The notes under the pieces were generated by a model. It did no database searches. It was not told the DNA's origin and was given only the letters and a program-made list of their open reading frames with translations. Made by a program: the position numbers and the translations under genes. From assembly GCF_014324365.1 (NCBI RefSeq), contig NZ_QEIG01000001.1, positions 186,001 to 250,000 on the forward strand: a DNA stretch of 64,000 nucleotides. The letters are read 5' to 3'. The stretch's first letter is position 1. The number at the start of each line of letters is the position of its first letter. Source of the DNA: Algoriphagus sp. AK58. GTDB taxonomy: Bacteria; Bacteroidota; Bacteroidia; Cytophagales; Cyclobacteriaceae. Below, in pieces: positions 1 through 8,651 of this stretch.

Positions 1-117
1 ATTTCTCATGATTCCCTTTTCACTTAATGAATCCGGCTCTTTTTAGCATCATTCTTGCTAAATGTTTAAAATTCTTGCATGCTTGAATTCTTTGACCATT
101 AATATATTACTAAGTAT

Positions 118-1308
118 ATGAATTTCAGACCCAAAATTGCTTTCCTGAGTTTGTTCCTTCTTTTAGTGTCCTATTATCATGCAGAAGCTTCTGTACTCGT
201 AGCGGGAGATTCTATTGGGGTAGAGCGAGTAGGGGACAAAACTTACATCCTTCACAAGGTTACTCCTCAGGAGACGCTTTTTGCCATTTCAAGAAGGTAT
301 CAAGTGTCAGTAGGAGATATTCAAAATGCCAATGAAGTCTTGAAGCAAGGCCTGAAAATCGGTCAAACCATCCGAATACCTTATGTGGACAAGGGTTCTG
401 CACCAGCAGGTTCTACCATGCACAAAGTGGCTTCCGGTGAGACTCTTTTTTCCATTTCCAAGAAATATGGCGTTACGGTAGACTCCCTAAAGGAATGGAA
501 TAAACTCTTGGGTAATGATCTCAGTGTAGGTCAGGCGTTGATTATTCAACAGCCTGCTTTGGCACAAAATACCACTCCGGCTGTGACTCCTGCACCTGCA
601 TCGACGACCTCAGCATCCTCTGGAGCCGCCGTCACCAGGTCATCTGAACCTACACCGGTCAAAGAACCTTCTAAAGCACCTGAGAAAAAAACCGAAGCTC
701 CAAAGGCCAGAACTGAGCCTGTAAAAACTCAATCAGAATCTACCAAGGCTTCGGGCCCAAATCCGGGTAATTCCACGCCTATCGTTCCTGGAGAATGGAT
801 TTCTCATACTGTCCAATCAGGGGAAACACTTTTTTCTCTTTCCTCCCAGTATGGAAGCACTGTAGAAGATTTGATTAAGTGGAATGCCCTTAGTTCAAAT
901 AACCTCAGGTCCGGACAAGTCATCAAAGTTGGCCGTACACCGGAAGGTCCTAGCAAAGTGCCTGTCATTGGTACTCCAAAAGTGGCAGCATCAAGTTCTG
1001 AAATGAAAGTAGAACCCACTCCCGAGAATACATCAGGAGGTTTCAAAAACATCAAAGAGACCGGTCAGGCAGAATTGATTGAGGGCACAGGAGGACACAA
1101 GAAATATCTCGTGCTCCACAGAACTGCACCGGTCGGAAGTGTAATTCGGGTGAAAAATGAAGAAAATGACCTTACTATTTTTGCTAGGGTAGTAGGGACT
1201 CTGCCTGATACCGGTGACAATTCCAAACTGATTATCAAACTTTCCCAGGCTGCCTATGATCAGCTTAAGGCTGTCAATCCAAGATTCCCTGTAGAAATTT
1301 TATATTGA
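118..1308 (+). CDS. Secreted LysM-repeat protein with C-terminal RlpA-like domain
   Basis: 396 residues. An N-terminal signal peptide (about residues 1-24, hydrophobic LSLFLLLVSYY then HAEA) is followed by three LysM modules at about 44-90, 102-146 and 229-273, each with the GETLF(A/S)(I/L)S core and a closing GQ.I motif. They are joined by Thr/Pro/Ser/Lys-rich linkers. The last 75 residues (GGHKKYLVLHRTAPVGS.. with a final PRFPVEILY) look like a double-psi beta-barrel of the RlpA/expansin type. LysM modules bind peptidoglycan, so the protein probably acts at the cell wall in the periplasm, either remodelling or anchoring. No catalytic residue can be assigned. It is a single gene ending at a hairpin terminator. 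The family call is secure; the exact role is not. Confidence 0.85.
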   Translation: MNFRPKIAFLSLFLLLVSYYHAEASVLVAGDSIGVERVGDKTYILHKVTPQETLFAISRRYQVSVGDIQNANEVLKQGLKIGQTIRIPYVDKGSAPAGSTMHKVASGETLFSISKKYGVTVDSLKEWNKLLGNDLSVGQALIIQQPALAQNTTPAVTPAPASTTSASSGAAVTRSSEPTPVKEPSKAPEKKTEAPKARTEPVKTQSESTKASGPNPGNSTPIVPGEWISHTVQSGETLFSLSSQYGSTVEDLIKWNALSSNNLRSGQVIKVGRTPEGPSKVPVIGTPKVAASSSEMKVEPTPENTSGGFKNIKETGQAELIEGTGGHKKYLVLHRTAPVGSVIRVKNEENDLTIFARVVGTLPDTGDNSKLIIKLSQAAYDQLKAVNPRFPVEILY

Positions 1309-1330
1309 TTTTACTCAGGTAAAATCTAAA

Positions 1331-1357
1331 GAAGGCCACTTGAGGGCCTTTTTGTGT
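1331..1357 (+). terminator. Rho-independent terminator after the LysM gene
   Basis: AAGGCC (1332-1337) pairs with GGCCTT (1345-1350) across a 7-nt loop and runs directly into TTTTT. It lies about 25 nt after the LysM stop codon and isolates that gene from the next promoter. Confidence 0.75.
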
Positions 1358-1396
1358 TTATTGTGACTGCTAAGAATCCATCTCAAAGAAGCTTTC

Positions 1397-1428
1397 TTTG
1401 GGATTGTTGAAGGAGGAGGGTACCTTTG
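1397..1428 (+). promoter_or_regulatory. Bacteroidota-type promoter (TTTG, N20, TACCTTTG)
   Basis: TTTG at 1397-1400 and TACCTTTG at 1421-1428 match the -33 and -7 elements of the Bacteroidota housekeeping sigma factor with 20-nt spacing. The predicted transcript would start near 1435, so a TTG codon at 1426 cannot be the start of the following gene. The ATG at 1447 is the likely start and the leader is very short. Confidence 0.65.
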
Positions 1429-1446
1429 TGTCTAGAGTACCCTCTT

Positions 1447-2001
1447 ATGAATCAAGTCCAGCTTTTCTTCCATCACCTGTTCAGATTTATCTGGAATGCT
1501 ATTTTCATCATTTCCTATCCTATTCTGGCAAGTTTTGGATTGATTTTTATCGGACTGACTTTCCTTTTTTCCAAACTTTCTCTACTCCTGACACGATTGA
1601 GACCTGAAGGAAAAAAGGTGGTTTTTAAGGAGTCTGATTGGGAAACGCTGCCTTATTCAAACGACCTGCTTGAAGCCAAATTGATCAAACAGATTATGTT
1701 TGGCCCTTCCGGGTTTCAGTTGAGGAGAAAAGACGGAGTTCCTTCTGTCTTGAGTGATTTTGTGTTTGGCAAAAAGGTCCGTGTACTTGAGGAAGGATTT
1801 ATTCTTGAAAAGTGGAATACGCTCGATTCCAAAGAGATGCCTGATTTTGACATCTGTCTTTACAATCCGGATGAAGACAGTCTACGTTCATTGACCAATA
1901 TCAAATGCTTTGACTGGCATGTGTCTGAGAAAACCGAGCAAGAGCTTTCCTTCAAGTGGTTTGACGGTACACAGGGAGGGGAAGTGAAAGTGGCTTTGTA
2001 A
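1447..2001 (+). CDS. Hypothetical protein with an N-terminal hydrophobic anchor
   Basis: 184 residues from the ATG at 1447. An in-frame TTG at 1426 lies inside the -7 promoter box and was rejected. The first 45 residues hold a long hydrophobic stretch (FRFIWNAIFIISYPILASFG.. to LLLTRL) that probably makes one or two membrane helices. The remainder is soluble, with mixed charge and no motif I recognise. Its stop codon overlaps the ATG of the following DUF2400-type gene by one base (TAATG), so the two are co-translated and probably act in the same process. I cannot name a function. Confidence 0.6.
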   Translation: MNQVQLFFHHLFRFIWNAIFIISYPILASFGLIFIGLTFLFSKLSLLLTRLRPEGKKVVFKESDWETLPYSNDLLEAKLIKQIMFGPSGFQLRRKDGVPSVLSDFVFGKKVRVLEEGFILEKWNTLDSKEMPDFDICLYNPDEDSLRSLTNIKCFDWHVSEKTEQELSFKWFDGTQGGEVKVAL

Positions 2002-2768
2002 TGAGTGCAATCAAGGATTTTTTGGATGAAAAGGTCATTCAGTACAATCAGCCCGGATTTATCAATCTGGATCCGATTTCTATTCCTCACCGATTTTCCA
2101 AAAAACAAGACATTGAAATCTCAGGTTTCTTCGCGGCCATCCTAGCCTGGGGTCAGCGAAAAACCATTATCAATAAGTGTTTGGAGTTGTTTTCTCTTAT
2201 GGACAATGCTCCACATGATTTTCTCCTTCATCATAAGGAAGAGGATTTGAAAGCACTTTTGAACTTCAAGCACAGAACTTTTAATGAAGTAGACACGCTT
2301 TATTTTATCCATTTCCTTTCTTGGTATTACAGGCAGAAAGAAAGCTTGGAAGATGCCTTTTTGATCGGTCAAACGGGTAAAGTAGACAGCATGGAGTCCA
2401 TCCTGATTCGCTTTCATGAGTATTTTTTCTGCCTTCCGGATGCTCCCTCCCGCACCAAAAAGCATATCGCCACACCGGCCAGAAAAGCGGCCTGCAAGCG
2501 CATCAACATGTTTCTCCGCTGGATGGTAAGGGACGATGACAAAGGAGTGGATTTTGGGCTTTGGAATAGGATTAAACCTGCTCAGCTAATTTGTCCCTGT
2601 GATCTTCATGTGGATCGGGTGGCAAGAAAATTGGGGTTGATTACCCGAAAGCAGACCGACTGGCAGACCGCTATAGAACTCACCGAGAGACTTCGGGAGT
2701 TTGATCCAATCGACCCGGTGAAATATGATTTTGCATTGTTTGGATTGGGAGTGGAAGAGAAGTTTTGA
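2001..2768 (+). CDS. TIGR02757/DUF2400 family protein
   Basis: 255 residues, matching the size and hallmarks of a conserved Bacteroidota family (TIGR02757, DUF2400): an N-terminal PISIPHRF..KKQDIEISGFFAA segment with ILAWGQRKTI, and a C-terminal PCDLHVDRVARKLGL..FDPIDPVKYDFALFGLG segment. The DLHVDRVARKLGL stretch resembles the (D)THV.R...RLG motif of helix-hairpin-helix DNA glycosylases, which suggests a distant nucleic-acid role; that is inference only. It is translationally coupled to the membrane-anchored protein upstream. It ends in a repeat-rich intergenic region that separates it from a convergent ATP-grasp gene. Confidence 0.75.
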   Translation: MSAIKDFLDEKVIQYNQPGFINLDPISIPHRFSKKQDIEISGFFAAILAWGQRKTIINKCLELFSLMDNAPHDFLLHHKEEDLKALLNFKHRTFNEVDTLYFIHFLSWYYRQKESLEDAFLIGQTGKVDSMESILIRFHEYFFCLPDAPSRTKKHIATPARKAACKRINMFLRWMVRDDDKGVDFGLWNRIKPAQLICPCDLHVDRVARKLGLITRKQTDWQTAIELTERLREFDPIDPVKYDFALFGLGVEEKF

Positions 2769-2820
2769 GGCTAGGTTTTAGAGACAAGACGCAAGAGACA
2801 AGATTCTAGATTCGATAACT

Positions 2821-2845
2821 TTTCCAAAGTTTGGAACTTTGGAAA
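2821..2845. repeat. Perfect 9-bp intergenic palindrome
   Basis: TTTCCAAAG (2821-2829) and CTTTGGAAA (2837-2845) form a 9-bp perfect stem with a 7-nt loop. There is no T-run, so it is a weak terminator at best. The CCAAAG/CTTTGG core recurs in the hairpin at 23199-23241. It lies between two convergent genes. Confidence 0.6.
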
Positions 2846-2895
2846 GGTTGATTTAGGAAGTTCGGGACGTCAACCAATTTTCTTTTGAAGCAATT

Positions 2896-2940
2896 AACGT
2901 CGAACGCTGAACAACGAACGTCGAACGCCAAATCTCGAAC
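2896..2940. repeat. Short direct repeat, AACGTCGAACGC twice
   Basis: The 12-mer AACGTCGAACGC occurs at 2896-2907 and 2917-2928, with degenerate copies (CTGAACAACG, TCTCGAAC) around it. Together with the GACAAGACGCAAGAGACAAG stretch near 2784-2803 it fills the 235 bp between convergent genes. No gene is seen here. Confidence 0.55.
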
Positions 2941-3003
2941 AGGCTGGATTAGTCTTTCTGACAAACAAGCTTGTCCAATATCTTTAGAATTGATTTTCAG
3001 CTA

Positions 3004-4218
3004 TCAATGGAATTTTTTCACTTCGGGAGCTTCTGCAGTGGCAGATAGTTCCGAGGCAAATCGCTCTGCATAGTGATCCAGCAGCTGCATAATTCGTTCC
3101 TGTTTGGGTGACTTTACGATCAATCCTGCATGGTATTCCAAAGGCACGCGGAAGCACACCTCAGGATCGTCAAAGCTGCTAAGATCAGGGTGTTCGTATT
3201 TGGAAAGTGTCAGAACGATGCCTGCGTAATTTTTGGCCACTTTAGGGAGTTCGTATTTTTTGTTTTTTGCCACAGCATCTTCAATTTTGGCCCATTCAGC
3301 CCAAAGATTGATGTCCGTGGCGGCCTCTACCATTTCGGCCAAATGTGCTCCTCCTACCCGAGAGGCGGTCTCCAAAAAGTAGATTTCTCCATCTTCCCGC
3401 GACTTGATGAATTCGGTATGGGAAGCCCCGTTTTTTAGTCCAAAAGCCTTCATGATGGCTTCGTTGACCTTTTTGATTTTTTTGTCATCCTCTGAGCCAT
3501 AGAGAATATTGGCAGAACGGAAAATTCCCCCACCTTGGGAAATTTCCATTGGTGTAGCCAAGTAGCGTGAAACGGTCAGAAACAAGTTTTTCCCATCCAG
3601 TTGAAGGCCATCGGCATGGTAGACATCCCCGGGCTTGAACTGCTCGATGAGGTAATAGATCCTGTTGTCGCCCAATTCATCCAAATGCCTCCAAAGGGAT
3701 TCCTTGTCATACACTTTGATAATCCCATGAGCAGAAGCTTCTGAGCGCGGCTTGAGTACCCATGGAGCTGCTACGGTATCAGCAAAATGGTTGATATCCT
3801 CGTTGTGAAAGAGAGAAGAAAATGCAGGAACTCGGATTCCGGCTTCTTTTGCCTTGATTCGCATAGCGAGCTTATCCCGGAAGTAGCGTCCCGTGGTCTG
3901 TCCCATGCCGGAGATCCGGAAGTTTTCACGCAAAAATGCCGCTTTCTCCACATCATAATCATCCAGAGCGATGATAGCATCGATTTTATGCTCTTTCATC
4001 AATCCGCCCACACCTCTCAGCAACAAATCCATGTCCCATTCTAAATCTTGACCGGGCATGAAAAACACTTCATCGATGTATTCAAAGGCCCAAGGTTTCT
4101 CGCGAAGTTGCTCAGTAGTCACCAAAAAAACCCGGTTTCCTTGTTTTTTGAGGGCAGTCAAAAAGGCGTTGCCTTTGAAATAATTAGAGATGCAGAGAAA
4201 AGTCTTGGAGGCACTCAT
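3004..4218 (-). CDS. ATP-grasp family enzyme (carboxylate-amine ligase type)
   Basis: 404 residues from the ATG at 4218 (MSASKTF); a further in-frame ATG at 4248 sits in the stem of the preceding terminator and is less likely. The N-terminal pre-ATP domain carries KGNAFLTALKKQGNRVFLVT and IIALDDYDVEKAAFLRE. The central ATP-grasp fold has RDKLAMRIKAKEAGI.VPAF, WVLKPRSEASAHGI (nucleotide-binding lysine), EQFKPGDVYHADG and the metal-binding HTEF..EIYFLETASRVGGAH. Such enzymes join a carboxylate to an amine or thiol through an acyl-phosphate. The substrate cannot be read from sequence. It lies downstream of pepA, beyond a terminator. Confidence 0.75.
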   Translation of the reverse strand: MSASKTFLCISNYFKGNAFLTALKKQGNRVFLVTTEQLREKPWAFEYIDEVFFMPGQDLEWDMDLLLRGVGGLMKEHKIDAIIALDDYDVEKAAFLRENFRISGMGQTTGRYFRDKLAMRIKAKEAGIRVPAFSSLFHNEDINHFADTVAAPWVLKPRSEASAHGIIKVYDKESLWRHLDELGDNRIYYLIEQFKPGDVYHADGLQLDGKNLFLTVSRYLATPMEISQGGGIFRSANILYGSEDDKKIKKVNEAIMKAFGLKNGASHTEFIKSREDGEIYFLETASRVGGAHLAEMVEAATDINLWAEWAKIEDAVAKNKKYELPKVAKNYAGIVLTLSKYEHPDLSSFDDPEVCFRVPLEYHAGLIVKSPKQERIMQLLDHYAERFASELSATAEAPEVKKFH

Positions 4219-4246
4219 AGTATGGAGGAATTTTGATCTTAAAATC

Positions 4247-4287
4247 AAAAAAAATCCGGCAAATCAGAAGACTGCCGGAATTTTTTT
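4247..4287 (-). terminator. Terminator after pepA (symmetrical)
   Basis: TCCGGCA (4255-4261) pairs with TGCCGGA (4273-4279) and is flanked by an A-run on the left and a T-run on the right. Read on the minus strand it begins right at the pepA stop codon and ends in TTTTTTTT. It is symmetrical, but only the minus-strand gene runs into it. Confidence 0.75.
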
Positions 4288-5707
4288 AAAGAATACTTTC
4301 GAAATATCTCAGCAATAAACTGACGCCATAGGCTGTTCCGGTTTTTGTTTTGGCAAATTCAGTGTCTGAAAAAGCAACCCCAGCAATATCCAAATGGGCC
4401 CAAGCCGGATGCTCATGAGTGAAGGCTTGAAGGAACTTTGCCGCGGTAATGGCACCTGCAAAAGGTTTCCCGTGGTAGTTTTTGATATCGGCGATTTCGG
4501 AGTCCATTTCTTTTCCATAGGCGTCCCATAGTGGAAGTGGCCAGGATTTTTCTCCGATTTCTTCCCCAACAGACTGTAATCCATGGGAGAGCGTACCATC
4601 ATTTGAAAATAAAGCTGCGCACTCATATCCAAAGGTGCCTATTGCACTACCGGTAAGTGTGGCCAAATCGATGACCTGATCAGGAGAGTAATTTTTAATC
4701 AGATAGGAAAGTCCGTCTGCTAAGATCAAGCGACCTTCCGCATCGGTATCAATCACCTCTATACTTATACCTGCATGGCTGCTGATGACTTCTGAAGGCA
4801 GATAGGCGTCCTTGTCGATCGCATTCTCTACGGCTGGAACAATCGTGGTCAGATTGATGTGTAAGCCCAAATCTGCTACCAGCTGTGTGGTCGCCAAGAC
4901 CGCTGCGGCACCGCCCATGTCGGACTTCATGTGATGCATGCCTTGGGTTTTGACATTGAGTCCCCCTGTATCAAAAGTGACTCCTTTACCCACTAAGCCA
5001 ATATGCTTGGAGGCTTTGGGATGACGGTATTCGATGATAATGAAGCGAGGGTCCTTAGCAGAACCTCTTCCGACTGCCAAGAAAGCTTCCAGTTTTTCCG
5101 ATTTGGCTTTTTTGGAATCCCAAACTTTAACATTCAGCCCAAGCTTTTTCCCAAGGTTTTTTGCCCAGTCCCCTAGGTTTTCCGGAGTGATTTTGTTGGG
5201 AGGAAGGTCGACTAGCTTGAAAGCTTCCATTTTTGCCAAGGCAATTTTTTCCGCTCGTTCGGCCAAGTCTTTTGACTTTTTCAGGGAAGAAATTACTTCC
5301 ACTTTGAGTTTGCTGTAATCTTTCGGTTTCTCTTTTTTGTAAAATCCAATGGAGTAAGCCCCCAACTGGAAACCTACCAATGCGGCTTCTATTTGGCTGG
5401 CATCCATCCCGGCCGGAAAATCCAAAAGCACCTCCTTTTCAATCAAAGATGAATGCTTGGAAAGCACCCTTCTAAAGCTGTTCTCGATGCTTTTATATTC
5501 AGGACTTTCTCCCAAACCCAAAAGAAGGACCAATTGGCCTTCTGCCTGAAAGCTGAACTGAGAGTCTTTTTTTGCTGAAAAAAGCGGAGAAGGAATGTTT
5601 TTTTGAAGATTTTTTTCTGTCAAAACAGCATTGACCTGGTTTTCAAAAACAGGAATCACCCTTAATCCGGTGGAAGAAGGGGTTTTGGGATTTATTTTAA
5701 ACTGCAT
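4286..5707 (-). CDS. pepA: Leucyl aminopeptidase, M17 family
   Basis: 473 residues, normal for M17 cytosolic aminopeptidases. The C-terminal catalytic domain shows the metal-binding lysine and aspartate segment GVTFDTGGLNVKTQ.MHHMKSDMGGAAAVL and the signature DTDAEGRLILADGLSY (usually NTDAEGRL), with DLATLTGSAIGTFG after it. The N-terminal macro-like domain is divergent, as is usual. The enzyme releases N-terminal residues from peptides using two metal ions. It starts 18 bp after the esterase stop on the same strand, so the two are probably co-transcribed. It ends at a strong hairpin terminator. Confidence 0.92.
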   Translation of the reverse strand: MQFKINPKTPSSTGLRVIPVFENQVNAVLTEKNLQKNIPSPLFSAKKDSQFSFQAEGQLVLLLGLGESPEYKSIENSFRRVLSKHSSLIEKEVLLDFPAGMDASQIEAALVGFQLGAYSIGFYKKEKPKDYSKLKVEVISSLKKSKDLAERAEKIALAKMEAFKLVDLPPNKITPENLGDWAKNLGKKLGLNVKVWDSKKAKSEKLEAFLAVGRGSAKDPRFIIIEYRHPKASKHIGLVGKGVTFDTGGLNVKTQGMHHMKSDMGGAAAVLATTQLVADLGLHINLTTIVPAVENAIDKDAYLPSEVISSHAGISIEVIDTDAEGRLILADGLSYLIKNYSPDQVIDLATLTGSAIGTFGYECAALFSNDGTLSHGLQSVGEEIGEKSWPLPLWDAYGKEMDSEIADIKNYHGKPFAGAITAAKFLQAFTHEHPAWAHLDIAGVAFSDTEFAKTKTGTAYGVSLLLRYFESIL

Positions 5708-5725
5708 AGTATGGTAGTTAGGATT

Positions 5726-6850
5726 TTACTCAGGTTTTTCACTAAAAAATAGCCATTCGATGGCTTTTGGAAACTCATCGCTCCAGTAGGATTCGTTGTG
5801 TTTTCCGTGTTCGTTGATGGAAAGCCGGACTTTCATTTTGCCCTGGAGACTTTCACGTTTGATGAGTCGTTTGCGGAATTTTGTCACATGGTCTACCATG
5901 GTTTCACTTTCATCACCTCCGGCATAGAGGTAAATCCGGGTATCCATCGGCTCGAAAAAATCCAAAAAACCCAACTTGATTTTAGGAATCACCCACAAGG
6001 ATGGGGAGAAAATCATCAGCTTGCCAAAAACCTCCGGATACATCAGTCCTGAAAAGATACTTACCAGACCTCCCATGGAACTTCCTCCAATGCCGGTATG
6101 ATCTCGATCCGGTTTGGTACGAAAAGTCCTGTCTACAAAAGGCTTCAGCGTATCGGTAATGAAGCGGATGTATTGTTTTCCTTGACCTTTTCCCAGGAGG
6201 GTTTTGCCTACGTTGTATTCTTGTACCCGTTCGGATTCACCATGCTCTACGGCGATGATGATGATTTTGCCGATGCCATAGTCTGACATGACGGCAAGCT
6301 TTTTATCGATTTGCCAGTTTCCAAATTCTGCATTTTCATTAAAAAGATTCTGAGCATCCTGAAGGTAAAGGACCGGATAATGCTCGGTACTGGTATCGTA
6401 ATCGTGCGGCAGAAGTGCCCAGATTTTCCGGGTCTTGTTGAGCTGGGGGATTTCAAATTCCTCTGAGATCAGATGAATCTGAGGGAGCTGTGAAGGACGG
6501 TAGGGGAGCCAGTTTTTTCTCCATTTGGCCACCTTTTCCACTTTTACAGTTTTGTGGTCGTTCCAGTGACGATTTGGAGTACGGTTCCCGTGTTGATCGA
6601 TTTCTACTTCCGACCAATCACCCTTGGTGAATTTGTAAATCAGCTCTCCCTCAAACTCCGGTCCTGCCGGAAATGCATATTCATAGACGCCCTCCTCTGT
6701 TTTCTGCATTTTAAATCGGGCATCCTGAGTGGCCCAATTGTTAAAGTTTCCCGACAGAAATACAGGTCTGTTGTCATCCTCCTCTGCGTGGAGAATGATT
6801 TTTTTTGTTTGAGTTCGGGTGGAAAGCATTACTGTAGTTTCTGAAACCAT
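5726..6850 (-). CDS. Esterase D/Fes-like hydrolase with an N-terminal glycogen-binding-like domain
   Basis: 374 residues. Residues 15-100 (IILHAEEDDNRPVFLSGNFNNW.. to WNDHKTVKV) look like an early-set Ig-like CBM48/AMPK glycogen-binding domain. Residues about 125-370 are an alpha/beta hydrolase of the esterase D (Fes/IroE) type, with the nucleophile elbow GGSSMGG and a late catalytic histidine in NEHGKHNESYW. No signal peptide is present, so it is cytoplasmic. Family members hydrolyse esters such as S-formylglutathione or siderophore esters; the true substrate is unknown. An internal ATG seven codons downstream is an alternative start. A -7-like box lies 36 bp upstream. It is followed 18 bp later by pepA. 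Confidence 0.82.
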   Translation of the reverse strand: MVSETTVMLSTRTQTKKIILHAEEDDNRPVFLSGNFNNWATQDARFKMQKTEEGVYEYAFPAGPEFEGELIYKFTKGDWSEVEIDQHGNRTPNRHWNDHKTVKVEKVAKWRKNWLPYRPSQLPQIHLISEEFEIPQLNKTRKIWALLPHDYDTSTEHYPVLYLQDAQNLFNENAEFGNWQIDKKLAVMSDYGIGKIIIIAVEHGESERVQEYNVGKTLLGKGQGKQYIRFITDTLKPFVDRTFRTKPDRDHTGIGGSSMGGLVSIFSGLMYPEVFGKLMIFSPSLWVIPKIKLGFLDFFEPMDTRIYLYAGGDESETMVDHVTKFRKRLIKRESLQGKMKVRLSINEHGKHNESYWSDEFPKAIEWLFFSEKPE

Positions 6851-6885
6851 GGGCTGGGGTGGATTCTAGGATAAACCCGAAGTTT

Positions 6886-6893
6886 CAAAAATA
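6886..6893 (-). promoter_or_regulatory. -7 element (TATTTTTG) for the esterase-pepA operon
   Basis: On the minus strand TATTTTTG matches TAnnTTTG perfectly and lies 36 bp before the esterase ATG. The -33 region contains only a T-rich TTTC, so the match is partial. Confidence 0.45.
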
Positions 6894-6926
6894 AGTTTTA
6901 ACTGGTGAAGAAAGAAATCCTAAACC

Positions 6927-8651
6927 TCAATCTGGCTCTCCCGGCCTAAATCGGATCTCCTCCGGATAGGGGATCGCATGGATCAGCTCCCCATCCTGAA
7001 TCCTTTTTTGAATACCTTTCCAAAAGGCAGCATCAAATAAATCTCTGTGATACGATAAAAAATGAGGCTTCAAATCGGCCCTTCCTATCATCCAGCGCTT
7101 AAAATCTTCCGGAAACACATCATGTTTTCCAATTTCGTACCAAGGCTCAGCCGCATAGATCTGTTCGTAGGTTTCAGGCTTTGGCTTTTCTCTGAAATTC
7201 ATGTCCTCCAAGAGTTCAATCTCGTCATAGTCATAAAAGATCACCCGTTTTTGACGTGTAAGTCCAAAATTCTTGGTCATCATGTCACCTGGAAAAATAT
7301 TTGCCTGGGCCAATTGTAGGATAGCGCGGCCGTAGTCTTCAATTACTTTGAGTCCTTCTCGGGTGGAGCAGGTTTCGAGGAAAATATTGAGAGGAATCAT
7401 CCTGCGCTCGGTGTAAAGATGCTTGATAATCAACTGATCCCCCACGACTCGCAATAGGGAATTGGTGGTGTTTCGTAATTCTTTCATCAACTCAGGGCTA
7501 ACCCGGTGAAGGGGAATCCGGAAATACTCAAACTCATGGGTATCGGCCATTCGTCCCACTCGGTCGTGCAGAGAAACGAGTTTGTATTTTTCCCGTACTT
7601 CCTGCCTTGTCATGTTTTTAGGAGGCTCAAAGTGGTCTTTGATCAACTTAAAGACAATGTTTAAAGAGGGTAAAGTAAACACCGTCATCACCATGCCTTT
7701 GATCCCCGGAGCTACTACAAACTGGTCGGAGCTGTGAGCGAGGTGGTGGAGAAAATCCCTATAGAAAAGTGTTTTTCCATGTTTGTTAAACCCGATGGCA
7801 TTGTAGAGTTCGTGGATTTTTTTGTGGGAAATGACGGAGTACAGAAACCCTACGATCTGGGAGGGAACCTCAGCCTCTACCATAAAATACGATCGGGTAA
7901 AACTAAACAAATGGCTCATCAGGTTGGGATCAAAAATCAGGGTGTCCACATAAATTCCTTTTGGGCCATTGAGGATTGGAATGATAAAAGGCATCCATTT
8001 TTTGCCTACATAGGTTCGGCCAATCAGGTAGGCTGCCTTGTTTCGGTAGAAAACAGGCTTGAGCAGCTGGGTTTTTGTACCGACTTCTACTTGATAGCGG
8101 GTAAGGATCACGTCTTTTACTCCCTTTACCAAGAATTGCACATCCTGCTCCTTGTCCATAAATGGAACTCCAAAGTCGAAATCCTCCAAGATCTGACGGA
8201 TGATATTTTCCAATCCCATGGAAGCCGGATAGGTGAGAAGTAGGTCGGAGTTTTCCCGTATTTCGCAGGAATTGTAGCCTTCCATCACATACATGAGCTC
8301 CTCATCGAGGGGATTGTTGGGGAAAGTCTTCCTAAAAACCGAGTTGAAAAATGTTTCTGCCAGTTCTACATCAGGACGTTCCCTGATCATTTCCTGGTAT
8401 TCTTTTCGGATCAATTTCCAGATTTCTCGATTGGTGCTGTCCGTTCCAAGGATTTCCTGAAAAACTTTTACGAGTTGGAATAGTAAATCCTTATATAGTC
8501 TAAGTCTCTGTCTATGATTGAGTTGGGTGGCCTGCCAGTTTCGCTGGGCAAAGTAGAGTGGAGCCAGGCGGGTGTACGTATTGAAGGTTTCGATGTAGGT
8601 CAAATAGCCTTCAAAGATCTTGGTAGCGAGAGGTAGGGCTCTGTTTGGCAT
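6927..8651 (-). CDS. aceK: Isocitrate dehydrogenase kinase/phosphatase
   Basis: 574 residues, almost exactly the length of E. coli AceK (578). The kinase-fold half carries the family-specific stretches FVVAPGIKGMVMTVFTLPS, FKLIKDHFEPPK (ATP-contacting lysine region), YKLVSLHDRVGRMADTHEFEYFRIP and, further on, FPGDMMTKNFGLTR followed by VIFYDYDEIE (metal-binding aspartates). AceK phosphorylates and dephosphorylates isocitrate dehydrogenase, steering carbon between the TCA cycle and the glyoxylate shunt. In enterobacteria it is encoded with aceB and aceA; here neither is adjacent, and it stands as a single gene. The identification is firm because no other family shares these motifs. Confidence 0.93.
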   Translation of the reverse strand: MPNRALPLATKIFEGYLTYIETFNTYTRLAPLYFAQRNWQATQLNHRQRLRLYKDLLFQLVKVFQEILGTDSTNREIWKLIRKEYQEMIRERPDVELAETFFNSVFRKTFPNNPLDEELMYVMEGYNSCEIRENSDLLLTYPASMGLENIIRQILEDFDFGVPFMDKEQDVQFLVKGVKDVILTRYQVEVGTKTQLLKPVFYRNKAAYLIGRTYVGKKWMPFIIPILNGPKGIYVDTLIFDPNLMSHLFSFTRSYFMVEAEVPSQIVGFLYSVISHKKIHELYNAIGFNKHGKTLFYRDFLHHLAHSSDQFVVAPGIKGMVMTVFTLPSLNIVFKLIKDHFEPPKNMTRQEVREKYKLVSLHDRVGRMADTHEFEYFRIPLHRVSPELMKELRNTTNSLLRVVGDQLIIKHLYTERRMIPLNIFLETCSTREGLKVIEDYGRAILQLAQANIFPGDMMTKNFGLTRQKRVIFYDYDEIELLEDMNFREKPKPETYEQIYAAEPWYEIGKHDVFPEDFKRWMIGRADLKPHFLSYHRDLFDAAFWKGIQKRIQDGELIHAIPYPEEIRFRPGEPD

